A DNA stretch of 64,000 nt from Bugula neritina (lineage: Eukaryota > Bryozoa > Gymnolaemata > Cheilostomatida > Bugulidae). Positions 1-13,800 of the stretch are shown here, one piece after another. A model generated the notes under the pieces. That model did no database searches. It saw only the letters and a list, made by a program, of their open reading frames with translations, and was not told the origin of the DNA. Each line of letters starts with the position of its first letter. Within the stretch, counting starts at the first letter, position 1. Both the position numbers and the translations under genes were made by a program. The stretch is from the NCBI GenBank assembly GCA_964035545.1, contig OZ037770.1, positions 11,986,963 through 12,050,962 of the forward strand. The letters are read 5' to 3'.

Positions 1-362
1 TATCATCATAATATGTTGAAACAACCAGATGGCAGAGTTTTGTTTCACATTAAAAACTTGTAAATAAAAGATGAAAATCTGAATAACAGTTTAAGGGGTA
101 GTGGAGAACTTGTGAAGATACTCAGTCTATTTAACCCAACGCCATGAGAAATTAAAATATTTTGACATCAACATATGAGTTACACACTTGGTGTCCCCTC
201 CTTAGTATATGGACCACTGCCACAGCGCCTTATATGTTTGGTGGTAGGAGAAAAGATCAGCCTTTCAAAAAGTGCGAAGACTGTCTCAAATATATCCGAA
301 TTTTCTATTGGTTTTGGAACAGCAAGAAATAAATAATTATGAGACATTGCATTACAATGAGA

Positions 363-560
363 AGGGGTAAGCCATGGCCTATTGGATGGCATGACACATT
401 TGTGCTAAGTGGTGGGTTTGAATCCCGACAGAGTCACTGGTGGTGTCAAGAAGAGCGTCTGGCCAAGACTGTTCTTTGGAAATCATCAATGTTGCCAGCA
501 TATTGAAAAGCCGGCTTAAAACATTTGTAACATCAGTTTCTCAGAGGGATGGCGATTTTA
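363..560 (+). mobile_element. tRNA-derived SINE, diverged or related family
   Basis: Head with a B-box-like GGGTTTGAATCCCG, followed by GGTGTCAAGAAGAGCGTCTGGCC, which parallels GATGTTAGGAAGAGCATCCAG of the other copies. The remainder aligns poorly, apart from a CAGTTTCTCAGAGGGATGG stretch near the end. It may be an old copy or a sister family. Confidence 0.6.
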
Positions 561-627
561 AAACAATGCTGAGTTAATGACTAGTAAAGAATGACTATGA
601 TGACACATGCATGTACAGTGGATATAT

Positions 628-840
628 AAAACTCACACAAGTTTATAGTCACTATCTCTGTGAGAACCCCTGATGGAAAGGGCTTTTTAAAGCAGGCTAA
701 GGACTTACTCAGATGGGGCACAGGAGAAATTATGACTGGATGCTCTTTCTAAAATCAACAATGGCCTTTACTGGGAATGGAACCCATGACCTCGTGTTTA
801 CTAAGCCCAACAGTCTAATTTTTAGACAAAGGCTGCTTCC
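628..840 (-). mobile_element. tRNA-derived SINE
   Basis: A full-length copy in reverse orientation. The tRNA-like head is at the right (complement of GGAAGCAGCC...AAACACGAGG), the body has GAGCATCCAGTCATAAT, and the tail ends in CTTGTGTGAGTTTT. The internal promoter B-box region is mutated. Confidence 0.8.
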
Positions 841-1698
841 TGTACTGTAGATGTGTAGTTAGTAGAGGGTCACACAAACATTTTGTAAACCAGGTCAAAG
901 TAGGTTGAACTAGCCACTTGTAATGTAATAATTGATCTGCATTAATTAGAATCAATACAATTGAGTGTAGCCCAAGTAACAGTAATCAAATAATCTAACT
1001 AACAGGTGAAGAACAAGATAACATCATACTTAATATTCCTGTCAGATTCATATTACTAAAGTTTATCTGCAGCACAATATGGTGTTCAAATGTAAAGATA
1101 ATAAGGGCAGGTGCAGGATTGAAAAAAAATGAAGGCCTGTGTTCTAATCATAAATTACCAATAGTTATACCCCACAAAACCCAGAAGAGGAAAGCTAAGC
1201 ACTGAGGCTACCAATAACTGACCTCATGCTACACTGTAGACTGCTAAATGTAAGAGTTCAAGCAATGCTAATGACACTATCTTTTGCTGATATGGGTTTG
1301 AATTATACAACTCAGAGTAATACACTTGTATTCAGGATATCATTACGTCACTGCCAGATCAGTGGCACAACTATGTTTCCTTTAGACTAACAGCAGTCGG
1401 GGAACATAATATGTTGAACTGAGAAATAAAAAATTTAAAGCTTGCCCAACATCTCTAAATAACATCCACATATAATTTAATTTATGTGGTGCATAAAAAT
1501 TTCACGTGACTTTTCAAAATAACTAACAAGTATTTCAAAAACCCAAACGTACTGGTCTGAAGAGTGACAATTTTACTGCAGTATGACATTAGGAATAGGA
1601 ACAATAGCTACGAAACACTAAGTAAAAAGAATAGAGAAAAAGAAGAGAAATTAATGGCTAAATAAATTAGTATTGGAGCCTATTTTCACTGTTTCTAA

Positions 1699-1763
1699 GT
1701 CAGAGTTATCAACACCCCAGTTTGAGTTGTTGACATCCCAGTCTGAGTTGTTGACACCCCAGG
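1699..1763. repeat. Three-copy short tandem repeat
   Basis: Three copies of a roughly 21-base unit ending GTTGTTGACA(C/T)CCCAG; the first copy is more diverged. It lies just past the last ligase exon seen. Confidence 0.75.
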
Positions 1764-1824
1764 TCAAATTTATTAAAACTAGCTATCAAAAACCTTGTAC
1801 TTTATTAGAATTAACAGAACTCAC

Positions 1825-4800
1825 CGGATTTTCACAAGTTACTGGAGTAACGCTGGCTGCTGCTCCATTGTCTAACTTTTTCTACAATATAGAGCAGTTG
1901 AATCACCTGCATGGCATGTCACTTGTCACGTTATAAAGTGACATTATGACATTCTATGCAGGTGCACTAGCAAGGGGGTGACACTAACATTTAAAACACA
2001 TTCACCATCGGTCAAAAATAGTTACTATTGTGCACACAAGAAAATGTTTAAGCTAAACCTTCACGGTGTAGGTTAAAATGGTTCATCCCAGTTAGACGCT
2101 AGGCCCCAAACATAACATAGAATACATATATTGTACCAAAATGAATACATGGCCATGTGGGAAGCGTCTAACTTATATTTACAGGTTAGATGTTGGGAAG
2201 AATTGGCTAAACTATGAATTCATCATCCAACCTTTTTAGCCGGACTGTCTGTTGAGCTGCTGCTGCCGTTACTACTGAGTCGTTTCCCTGCTGACTTTGA
2301 AGGAGAGGATTTCCCTGGTGAGTCAGTGGATGACGCAGCGGATTTCCCTACCAGTTTGAATGTAGACGTCTCTTTAGACTTCTCAAACAGCAGCTAAAAT
2401 ACAGCATGTGACGTGGGAATTAAATACCCTAATACATGACAGAGTAAGAAGTTTGGAGTTATGGGCACACGGTGTAATCCTGCAGGACATGAAAATGGTG
2501 AAACATGAACCAAATATAATCCATTTAGACACACCATTGACAGGATTGGTCGAATGGTTGGTGTTTATGTTATAAAACAATTAAAAAGTTCTTTAACGTT
2601 GTGTAGCCAAAAAGGAGAACTAATATGCCTTCAAACAGATGGAGTTCCATTGTAAAATATGCCTACACATTGTCCCTGGTAATAATCAGTTCTTGGGTGT
2701 TATTGTCCATCACTGGTGAAAGCAAGTACCGGCAGATTGAAACAAACTCAGTAAATAATTAGTTCATTATAACCTAAAAGCTGATTCTGTGTTGACGAGA
2801 GAAAATCTTGGCGTAAAATTTCTAAAACAGCAAAATATCCCAAAATTTTCAACAAAAAGTGATCAGACACGTTTTTGCTGACTTCACTATAATGCAAAAT
2901 ATATAGTATACCATAATATAAAAATTGAATACAGTGACTCAACACATATAATAAAATATACTATAATATAACATGCAACAGATACGTGATATGACTTCAA
3001 TATATATATAGACCAACAAATTTCGAGGCAGGTGCAGTAAGTGTAGGGCCACACGGAGCATATTTTCGCAGACGACAATTAGAAAAGGTGTCCACTGTAC
3101 GCGAATTTCATGCATTGAGATTGCCAAACGAGTGTGAATATTTTCTGTCGTCGGTACTTAATTGGCTGGCTTATTTAGCGAGCCCACTTTTCTTTAGTGC
3201 GCAAATTACACGTGTTGAGAATGCTGAATGACTCAGCATTCTCAACGCGTGTAATTAGTGTACAGTGGACACCTTCTACTTGTGGTGCAAATTTTAGTCT
3301 GCGAAAATATGCCCTACGCTAACAGAGAAATTGAAAAGAGTTTGTGTTTGAGACTAAAAAGAATATGTTCTCGCGAGACCTTCAGCCTGTGTCCCAAACC
3401 GAAAGTTTTGAAAATTGAAGAAGCTAAGAAAATTTTTTTACCTGAGTCTAAAAATACAATCCCTAGAAGGAAATGAATAAATAGGTCACATGAGGTTACC
3501 AACATCCAGGTCAGGTAATAACCTTTAATTAATCCTGACCTATAAATATCCACTTTGGGAAACCAACATAAGCACCTGCCACAACCTGTCGCCATAAGTA
3601 TTTCAAAGGAAACCAAAGTTCAAAGTGAGATGAACCTACAACTGACCTTGAGACGTGGAAGGTCAGTGGCTGTCTTCCAGTCTTTGTCGTCTCTGATCTT
3701 AGTCACCCTGGGGAACCTGATGGAGATGCCATCAGCTGTGTGTATGTCAGACTTAGTGAACTCAGCACCTGTGATCTCCCACACCTGCGAGTCCTAAAAC
3801 ATGCCAGCCCACATGTCACGTAAACATGCCATCTACTTCCAGCTCAAACCACCTGTGCTAGGGTGTCAACTGATCAGTATGAACTGCATAATATAAATTC
3901 GAAAAAATGCTTTTCAACAAGAGAGGCTGATGTGGTAATATCAGTGTCACTAAATAAAGTCGTAAAACCTGCAAGGGTTTTACCTGCTTCAATCTTTTCA
4001 TAAAGCTAGTTGAATAATATCATAATCGTATGCCATTTAAAAACCCGCTAAGATTACAAAAAAATAAGATACTAAGAACGACAAAATAATTATATTTTAT
4101 AGAATTAAGTCTCAGTATCGGTTAGCCAAATTACAAGAATTAGAAGATGTTTGAAAAAACTCAAATTTCGCATGAAGCAACAAAACTACTTTAGAAAAAT
4201 ATGCCAATGGTTATCTAAAACATGCATTCATTTACATGTTCAAAAAACTTTATCCTAAATGAACTATAACTTTTAAAGTAATCTTCAAACATTAGTTTGT
4301 AAAGCATTAAGCCCCAGTATTTAAAGGGAATTACTATTTATATATAGGTACTGTCGCCTTTCTCCTACATGCATAAAATTAGCCTGCATTAGTCTATATC
4401 TAACAAGCACCTTGGGATCTGTTGTTATGAAATCAGGAGTTACTGTCCCTTTGTGTATCATCAGCCAGTCTGGAATCTTGCTGGAATCCTAAAATAGTAG
4501 CCAAAACAATTGAAACCTAAATAACATCACTGGGAGAAGTAATACATCGAAGTAGACTATTTATAGATCAGATATAACACCACTATAGTTGAACACACCC
4601 TACATATATAAACACACGCACACACATATGCTCAATAGAATGAAATCTAACAAACAAAACCCTTGTTTGCACCATACAAGAGCTCATTTTTGTAAACACA
4701 TTTAGTCCTACAAGCTGTGACGCTTGGATTCTAATTTTACAAAAGAGACAAACACAAATGCCCTTATTTAACACCTTATAGCATATTTTATGTAATTCTA

Positions 4801-7800
4801 GAAATGGCACAATACTATTAATGTCACTATAAACACAGTTGCATTATCTATATCCGAGACACACAGGCATACTTTACTGATCTTTGTCATTTTCAGTTCC
4901 GTCTGCAGACGTTTGAGCGTTTCGTCATCGTGACCCCCGCTGACCTTGGTTATGGTGCACCACCGTTTGGCAGCGGGGTTATAACAGCCCATGAGAAACA
5001 CCGACATCATTCCCCCTGTGAAAAGTCACCGTGCTATACTTAGATACACAGCACAAAGCTTACACTAGTATTGGCCCACATCAACTGTGTTAAAGAATGC
5101 ATGCAAGTCAGAAACGTATTTTATAAACTGATGATAGTGAGTAAACTATCTCTTTTTGTGCAAGCCTTGCATTGTTACTTAAAATTCAGCCATCTAGAAA
5201 ATAACGTGTATCTGCCTTAAACCAAAAATACAGAACTTTCAACTGAAAGTAAATCCATAGACTAGAAGTTGATGAGGAAAGTCGGAGTTATTAATACAAG
5301 GAAAGACAACTCTATATAACTTGGCAAATAGCTGAAGATCAGACCAAATTTTAATTAATACAGCAAAATGCAAACTTTATAAAATGTTATCTACTTTTGC
5401 ATTGTCTAAACATGGAATAGGAAGAACACATTTTTGAAGCAAAAAATTACATCTCATTAATACATTCCATAAACAGTCTTTGCAACTTTCATGCAACTTT
5501 CAAGTAGAAACTCCTGGTAATCAAGTCAGTCTAAACACTGATACAGCCTACGCCAACTTCATATTTATATTTTTTGTCGGTTTTTTTGTCTCACTACTTT
5601 TAGACAGCTATTCCTTTACATTTGCTCTTAAAAAGACAACAAGTCCGAAAACCACTTAGAAGTAGAATACAACATGTCTTCTGCACGTACCTTTATTTCC
5701 TGTCCCATAATACCCTCCGAGCACTACGAGGTCGGCTGTGTCGGCCATGGCGCCATCTGCGAGGTAGTCTTTCTTAATCTTCAACCAGTGTCTCTTGCCA
5801 GGCTCGTAAATTGTCTAAATATACAACAGAAGTAGAGTGCTCCCTCCATATATCACTAAGCCACAGTGTTTCCTCCGTATCTCACTAAGCTGCAGTGTTT
5901 TCTCCGTATTTCATGAACCCCTTTCTCACATACTTTCATAGATCACGATAAGGGCTTGGAGCCCCATTTTGTGGTCTACGTAAGTGTGTATAGGGACAAA
6001 ATGGCCAAATTTAACGGATCCGTGAGTTAAATCTGGTATTCTACTATGTCACGAATTAAGGTTTCGGGACTTGTAGCTTTGAGATACGAAGGGAGCACTT
6101 TATCATGCTGGAATGCTTACATACAATAATGGAGAGAATCGGCTATCATGTGAAAATAATGCTTGTTTGAGATACTCTACTTCACCATACTCATTAACTC
6201 TTTCAACACATTTTATTGATAAGAGAACTACATTTCTTCTGACTTCTGAACTATCCATGATACACGTCGTATGAATTGACTGTTGCATATGTTTGCAAGC
6301 TTAAATGTTATTGGTAGACTTATATTACTTACATTTATAAAGCTCTTATGTTACACTCGCATTACATTTAGAGTAGACTTATATTACACTTATATTACTA
6401 TTATATAATATTTATATTACTATTATATAATACTTATATTACTATTATATAATACTTATATTACTATTATATTATACTTATATTACTATTATATAATACT
6501 TATATTACTATTATATAATACTTATATTACTATTATATTATACTTATATTACTATTATATAATACTTATATTACTATTATATTATACTTATATTACTATT
6601 ATATAATACTTATATTACTATTATATTATACTTATATTACTATTATATAATACTTATATAACTATTATATAATACTTATATTACTATTATATAATACTTA
6701 TATTACTATTATATAATACTTATATTACTATTATATAATACTTATATTACTATTATATTATATTACTATTATATTATATTATACTTCTATCATACTTATA
6801 TTATATTACTATTATATTATACTTATATTACACTTACATTCAATCCTTTGACAACCAAACCCTCCAGCCCTTCTTTAAATACCTTCTCCAACAAAACATT
6901 CAGCTGGTCAGGTGACTACAATGACATAACGCTACAAATATTCTAGCTGCCATCGGCAAATACTTGTAAACAGATGAAAGTTTGACAATTTATCTTATTC
7001 AAAGTTGTATCATTTCTTAATAAAACTGTAATCATTTACCATCACCTATCCTTATAAGGTTACATAATATAGGTTAATGGAATTGCTCAGCACTCAGTAA
7101 TATTGAACAGAGATATTTATGCATTTCAATTATCGATGTGCTATCAACTTTATTATTTGTTATAAACTTTAACAATTTATAGACATGTATTGGAAGCTGA
7201 TAAATTCGAGAGCAAAAACCCAAAACAGTACTACTACTAGAAGCAATAGATTAGTAATAGGAGCAATCAAGAGTTGAGCTTCAGAACAAAAAAACTAATT
7301 TAGTGCACTGTTTATAAGCCAATTATTTGATAAACACTACATTACAGCCCTTACAATACATACAAACACTAAGCCTAGGGCCACACTGTGCAGATTTTCG
7401 CATGCGAAAATTGAAACCACAAGTAGCAAAGGTGTCCACTGTAGCGTCAGTGATGCGTGATAAATAAAGCTGTCAGTTTTAAATCGCACTCGCTTTCAAT
7501 AAAACGCAATTTACTGGAATGTGGCACTAAAATAAAGAAATTGGGCTCGCTGAATAACTACCAGCCAATTAGGTGACGACGACAGAGACGATTCGCACTT
7601 GCGTTGAAAATGCTGAGCGACAAGTGCGAATGTTTTCTCAACGCGCACAGTGGACACCTTTGCTACTCGTGGTTTAAATGTTCGCATGCGAAAATACGCA
7701 CAGTGTGGCCCTAGGCTAACTAACAGTCATATTATGGTAATTAAAGTTACGAGAAGATAACTCTAAACAGATTCACAAGAGCACAGTATACCTTGATATT

Positions 7801-10800
7801 GTGCTGCTCAGAGAACATGACTCTGTTAGGAATCTCCTTCATAACTCTCTGTAAGAACTTTTTCCTCTCTTTAATGGGTCTAACGAAATAGATGACTTAA
7901 TGACTATTACATTAGTATAAATAAAGAGGCATTACAAACTTAAACAACTTATGTCATATATTTTATATGTAAGGCAAGGTGATATGATACGGAAACACTA
8001 CAGCAGACAAGCCATGAACTAACTGTTCATGACATAGCATCAGCTCTAGCAAATGCTTTGTATATATGGTGAGCTTTCAGCTTCCCCCTTCCCCCCCAAA
8101 AAAGAATAAAATAACTGTTTCAAAATTTAATAAAAATCATAAGCTTAAAAATCTATGCCAGACAAATTTATAGAAAAAAAAAATATTTGCACTTAAAACA
8201 CAGGTGTTCTAGTCAGGTCTTCCATTTTCATACGGGAAATAATTTCCACTTGTACATATACAAGCATGAAACTGCTAGGAGTGGTAAAGGAAAGATAACT
8301 CCAACTCACTTCTCCATCAGATTCTCATTATTGTAGTAGAGACAGTCAAACACATACAAACATACTTTGGCATCGCTGAATGCTGCTTTCTAAAAGAACA
8401 TCAGCTACATAAGTCAACATAAAATAGAATTATTCAGCTTATTACAATTAGACGCTGACAATCGCTAGCATTTTGCTTTAAAAATTTACAGATTTCAACT
8501 CAGATTGCCACTGACAAAATTTAACTTTTGCATAACAGCTTACAATAAATACTGTTTAGTCATTTTTCTCTATCGCCTCGGAAATATTTGTCTCGTGGTT
8601 TGAACTGTTTACTAACAGTAAAAAAATAAAATAGAAAATAGTTTAAAATCAATTCATTAAATTTTTATATCTCTAATGAAGGTTGACAAATGAATTTGAA
8701 TAATTCCAGGTATTGACAGTTACACTGAAACAATAGGCTGACACAATGTGATAATGCACATACTGACACATATACTGACACTTATACCGACACATATAAT
8801 GATGCATATACTGACACATATACTGATACATATATTGACACATATACTAATACATATGCTGATACATACACTGACACATATACTGACACAATACACTGAT
8901 ACAATACACTGATGCACATACTGACACATATACTGACACAACATGCTGATACATATGTTGACACAATGTTTTCATACCTTGTGTACACCGAGAGTTCCAA
9001 AGGGTAGAGGATTACCAGTTTTTGTGTCAACCAATAGAACCTCAGCATCTAGAATCAAGTTGTCTCCTCCTGGAAAGGCGGACGGAATGTAGTCTTTGAA
9101 GTGGGAGACCTGAAAGAGTGATAATACACACAGTATAATGTAGAGAAACAGTTCCTTTCCGATCAATGAGCACTGTCGAGAACAGCAAGTGAGATTTAGG
9201 GGAAAAATAACAAAATAGCACAGATAAACTATTGGCAAGTAAATTTGACTAGCTTTGCTCCCACTGACAACGTATTGTGTGGCAGGTAGCTCCCACTATG
9301 GATTTTCACACTGACAAGTTTTGCAGGCAAAATTCTGAACTCCACTCAATTTAGCGTTAGATAAATGGTTTCCCATGCGCACTTTTTGCCCAATTCGGTC
9401 ATGGCCTTATTGTTACTAATAAGCAACAGCGACAGCAAACTAAGGCGATAATGACTAAATAATGATAACTCAGACTACAATAATGGCGACTCAGACTAGA
9501 ATAATGGCGACTCAGACTAGAATAATGGTAACTCAGACTACACACCTTGTGAGGCAGAACTGGCTTGAGACTTCGACTGAAATACTGAAACTCTGACCCT
9601 TTCTTGTGGAGTTGTACTCTCTCTCCGTCATACTTTATCTCTGCATACATCCCCTCAGGACACTAAACATTACACAACTTAGACATCAGTTGTATATCAT
9701 TACTATAATTATGGGAGATGCTGATGTGCCAAGTTTCTATCAAAACATATAATAACTGAAATCAGAAACAAATTTCATTAGCACTCAATAAAAAAAGTTT
9801 TGACTGAATTGATGTCTCAACCTGGCTGTTGCAAGCCTTTCTCAGAGTTTAGAATTTAATTTACATCATAAAATAAATTAGAGTGAGATTTTAATATTTT
9901 CTCTGGAAATGATATCATTTAACCTTAAACCCTGCAGCCAGATGATATAAGATAAAATAATTGCACATTGAGACAAATGATCAAAAACATTAGTCACAAT
10001 ATTTCTAAGTTTTAGTTTCAAACACCGAGACAGCACTGTATTTGTATGTTGGGTGAACAAACAAATTACCAAGTTATAAAAAATATAAGTAAAAATAGAT
10101 CCAAGTTTTAGTTTGAAATACCTGTATACTGCATGTAAGATCAGAGGCAAATAATTTGTTAGCTAAATAATTCCAGACCTAACTGATAAACATGTTTCTA
10201 TATACAATATACTAAAAAACAGAACTGATGGAAGTCTACTCGGAACAGGAAACACTATACCTTTCTCATCGCCATCTGTACAGATTTACAAGCCTCAGCC
10301 AACATGGGCAGTACGGGAGTCATGAGCTGAGCCCTCACCTCCAACTTGCCAGCATCACCTGTGCGGTGTGCCAGAACTCGGTCTACGACGTCGCGCAAAT
10401 CCCGACTAGCTTGAAACGCCTCGTAGGCATTGGAGTCCAGCCCTTGCAGACTAAAATCAAGTCATATAACAGATCCCTGCAGTGGTGTAGGAAAAAGAGA
10501 CAGTATGAATTACTGACATAAAAGTAAGACATTATAATTTTCTTTCCAGTACAAGGAGTGTGAAAATTTCAAGCTCAACCTGAAAGTACATCATCCTAAA
10601 AACTTGCAGTAGTAGATGCAACAGAGAAAGAAAACAGCTGTAGGAAAATTTGAATATATGTTTATGTTTATTCAGAGGTGGACTAAAAAAAGTCGGTAGG
10701 GTAATTGATTCAAGATTTGTCGGCCCCTGGCCGTGCTGTAGGTTGTACTCAGCACTAGGAATAAGCTCTACTATGCAGGCGGGCATGATGTAAGACTGAA

Positions 10801-13800
10801 TGATGTTCCCTGAGCTAAACACCACTGTGGTGCAAGGCAATAGTAAACCTACTCGGTATTTTAAGTACCTTAAGATGTAGCAACATGTCAGGTATAAAAC
10901 CAGAACTTGAGTGAAGATATAAAGTGATACAAAATTTGCGCCAGAATATCTAATTACAGAGAAAGAGAGCATATAGTCAAAAAGCTGAAGTTATTTTCAA
11001 ATTGGTTGATAGTAAAATAACACAAAGATACATAATAATATTCTTGTTTATGTTGAAGCACAACTAATAACCATTGACTAGCAAAATGACCATCTTTTTC
11101 CAATGCATAATTGGTATCCAACAGAAAGACGCAAAGGAAATGCACTGCACAGAGCTCTAAGTAGAGCAAACAGGTCTGGAAACAAAACTGATTTTCAAAC
11201 CCAGACTCCCTGAGACAAGCATTATGTGCTTCACCCGAAAATAACAGTGGTTAACGTAAAAGCTACTAAGTAAGTATTAAAATTGAAATGTTTCTCCACT
11301 TACATATGCTTTGCTCCAGCGTTTATTCGTAAGTCGTGCTTGATAAGCCTCACAAAGAATTTCAAATCGTTAGCCGTTGACCTAAAAGTTTTCAAAAATT
11401 TCATCAGCCGACATTTTTACACTAAATAAACTGTGTACAACACACCTTATTACCCTTTCATTTAGAAAAAAGATATTGTACCTGATTAGATTATTTTAAG
11501 GGAGCAGCCATGGTCTAGGGCTTAAAGCACTGGTTTAGTAAACACAAAGTAATGGGTTCGAACCCCAGCAAATGCCATTGGTGATGTTAGGAAGAGCATC
11601 CAGTTTTTATTTCTCCTGTGCTACATATGAACAAGTCTTTAGCCCGATTTACAAAAAAACCTTTCCATCAAGGCTTCTCACAGAGATAGTGATCATAAAC
11701 TTGCGTAAGATTTTTAATAAGTTATTTTAAAGATAATTTACATGTTTGAAGATAAATTTACAAGTTGGTGCCAAATTAAATAATGGAGGGCAGTTAATAT
11801 GATGTATTAGTATCACATGTTTTACATCACATTTGTTCATTACATCATTAGTTGTATTCAGAAACTAGGAGCTAGAGTGAGTAGTAGGTCATTAGCATAA
11901 TAATAAATAGTAATACAGCAATATTGAATATTATTCTATGTAGATAAAGTAGTGCATAATCAATCATACAGTAATAAAATTATTAAATATTATCCAATGC
12001 AGATAGAATAGTATTAAAGACTCTAACCTCTTAGCTACAGCTGTAAGCACGGCCTGCTGGTCATCCTCCTTGGTAACTTTGCTCATCTGCTCCAGGTATG
12101 CGTCAACTTCCTGTAAGCTAACCGAACTCTTCTTTTGGGGAACAAGTTTCTTGCTCTTCTCAAAGTAAACCTTTACCGTGTCGGCTACATCGCCCTGGTC
12201 CAGGTGATCGCTCATCTCAGTCAATGATGTCATAAATATCTATTGGAAATGTTTGAGAGCATGCATAAATAGAGCAACAAATGAAAAGTAAGCAAAATTC
12301 CACTGGTTGAAAGAGTTCGCACCAGATTGCACCGAGAATACATTCAGTTTATTTTTCAGTTTATTCATCATTACAAAGAGCATGCGAAGGAATTTCAAAG
12401 TTTTCTACCACTCAGCAGATTTTATACTGTTAAACAGTACTTTTTAGAGAATATCTGCCTTCTTAGGCAAGTCAGAAAGATGTTGCCAAAATACCGGGGT
12501 GGGTCAAGTTCCCACCATACGGAACATAGGAGTAAGTGAAGGCACAGAGCATTGACTGCCATAACCTGTCACTACTTGCTATCACCTGCAATACACTCGC
12601 TAGTCTACCTGCTACTTATTTGGTAACACATGCTAGTCCCATGCTATCATCTGCTATCACCTGCCATCACATGTTATTCACATACTAATCACCTGCCATC
12701 ACATGCTATTCACATGTTATTCACATACCAATCACCTGCTATCCCCTGCCATCTAGTTGATAAGACAGACTCACCTGACTGAACAGTTTGACGAGCTGCT
12801 TGCTGTTAATATTATAGACTCTCTTGACAAACCCTGGAAGCAAGAGTTTTATAGTGAGGTAAGTGTCTCCATTGAATTCTGTATTCCTGGAGCCTTTCTT
12901 CAGCCAATTAGATACTGCAACACATAGAAGGATTTATAAGAGGTGATCAACACTCACTTGCAACACACCTGCTGTCACCTGCCAATTAGATACTGCGACA
13001 CACATAGAAGAAGATAATAAACATTCAGTTTAAAAAAGCAAAAATATCAGCGTTTTTACATCATCAAAAAGCTCAAGAATTACTTCTTATATGAGACATA
13101 AATGTTTTAAGCATCTAAGAAATAATATAGTTCTCAATATAGGAAGACAAGAAATGTACAAAAATTTATTCTTCAAGCACAGGATGTGTTCAAATAACAC
13201 AACCCCCCTTTCCTATAACAGACTTTGAATATTTGTCTTCAATTTGGTAAGATTTTCAAATTATATCAATTGTGTTGGATGACTAAAATTCTTACACAAA
13301 TATTATTAGCAGCAAACAACTCAGTTCCGTTAGCATGGAAATATATTATTTGAGAAAATATTTCAAAATTTATAAAAAAAGTCTTATCTAAACTTGCATG
13401 TTCAATCGAATAGTCTGAGAATCGCCATGGGTGCTAGAAACGACTGAAGAGAATTCAGATTCAACTTTTACAAGAAAAAAGACTTCAACAACCCCAGATA
13501 ATAATGATGTATACTACATCTCACAGACCAAAAACTTGCATTAATTAACTCAGTTAATAAAGAAATATAATATATAATGGGGGAGAGTGTGTCTCTAAAA
13601 GGTTTGTGAAGTATCGTGCTAAACAGACATATTGAAGAATTGAAAAATATACTCAATTCAAGTTTTCAATGGTCACATTTCAAATTGATATTTTTACCAA
13701 TAAGACAAGAGGATACGTTTACCATTATAATGAGAGAGGATAACTCTAATTATATATTGAGAGAAAATAACTATCAATAGAATAAGAAAGAGGGAGCACC

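Larger units (their letters stand above)
1..1824. other. Left edge: probable ligase intron
   Basis: Contains two SINE copies and a three-unit short repeat. I looked on the minus strand for a BRCT-type exon and saw none; no other coding signal is convincing. Confidence 0.5.

Noticed and set aside
180-392. Possible BRCT exon for the ligase on the minus strand
   Set aside because: The translation lacks the conserved Trp and Gly positions of a BRCT fold and has no suitable acceptor/donor pair.
6378-6800. CRISPR-like array
   Set aside because: Eukaryotic intronic minisatellite: units are contiguous with no spacers.
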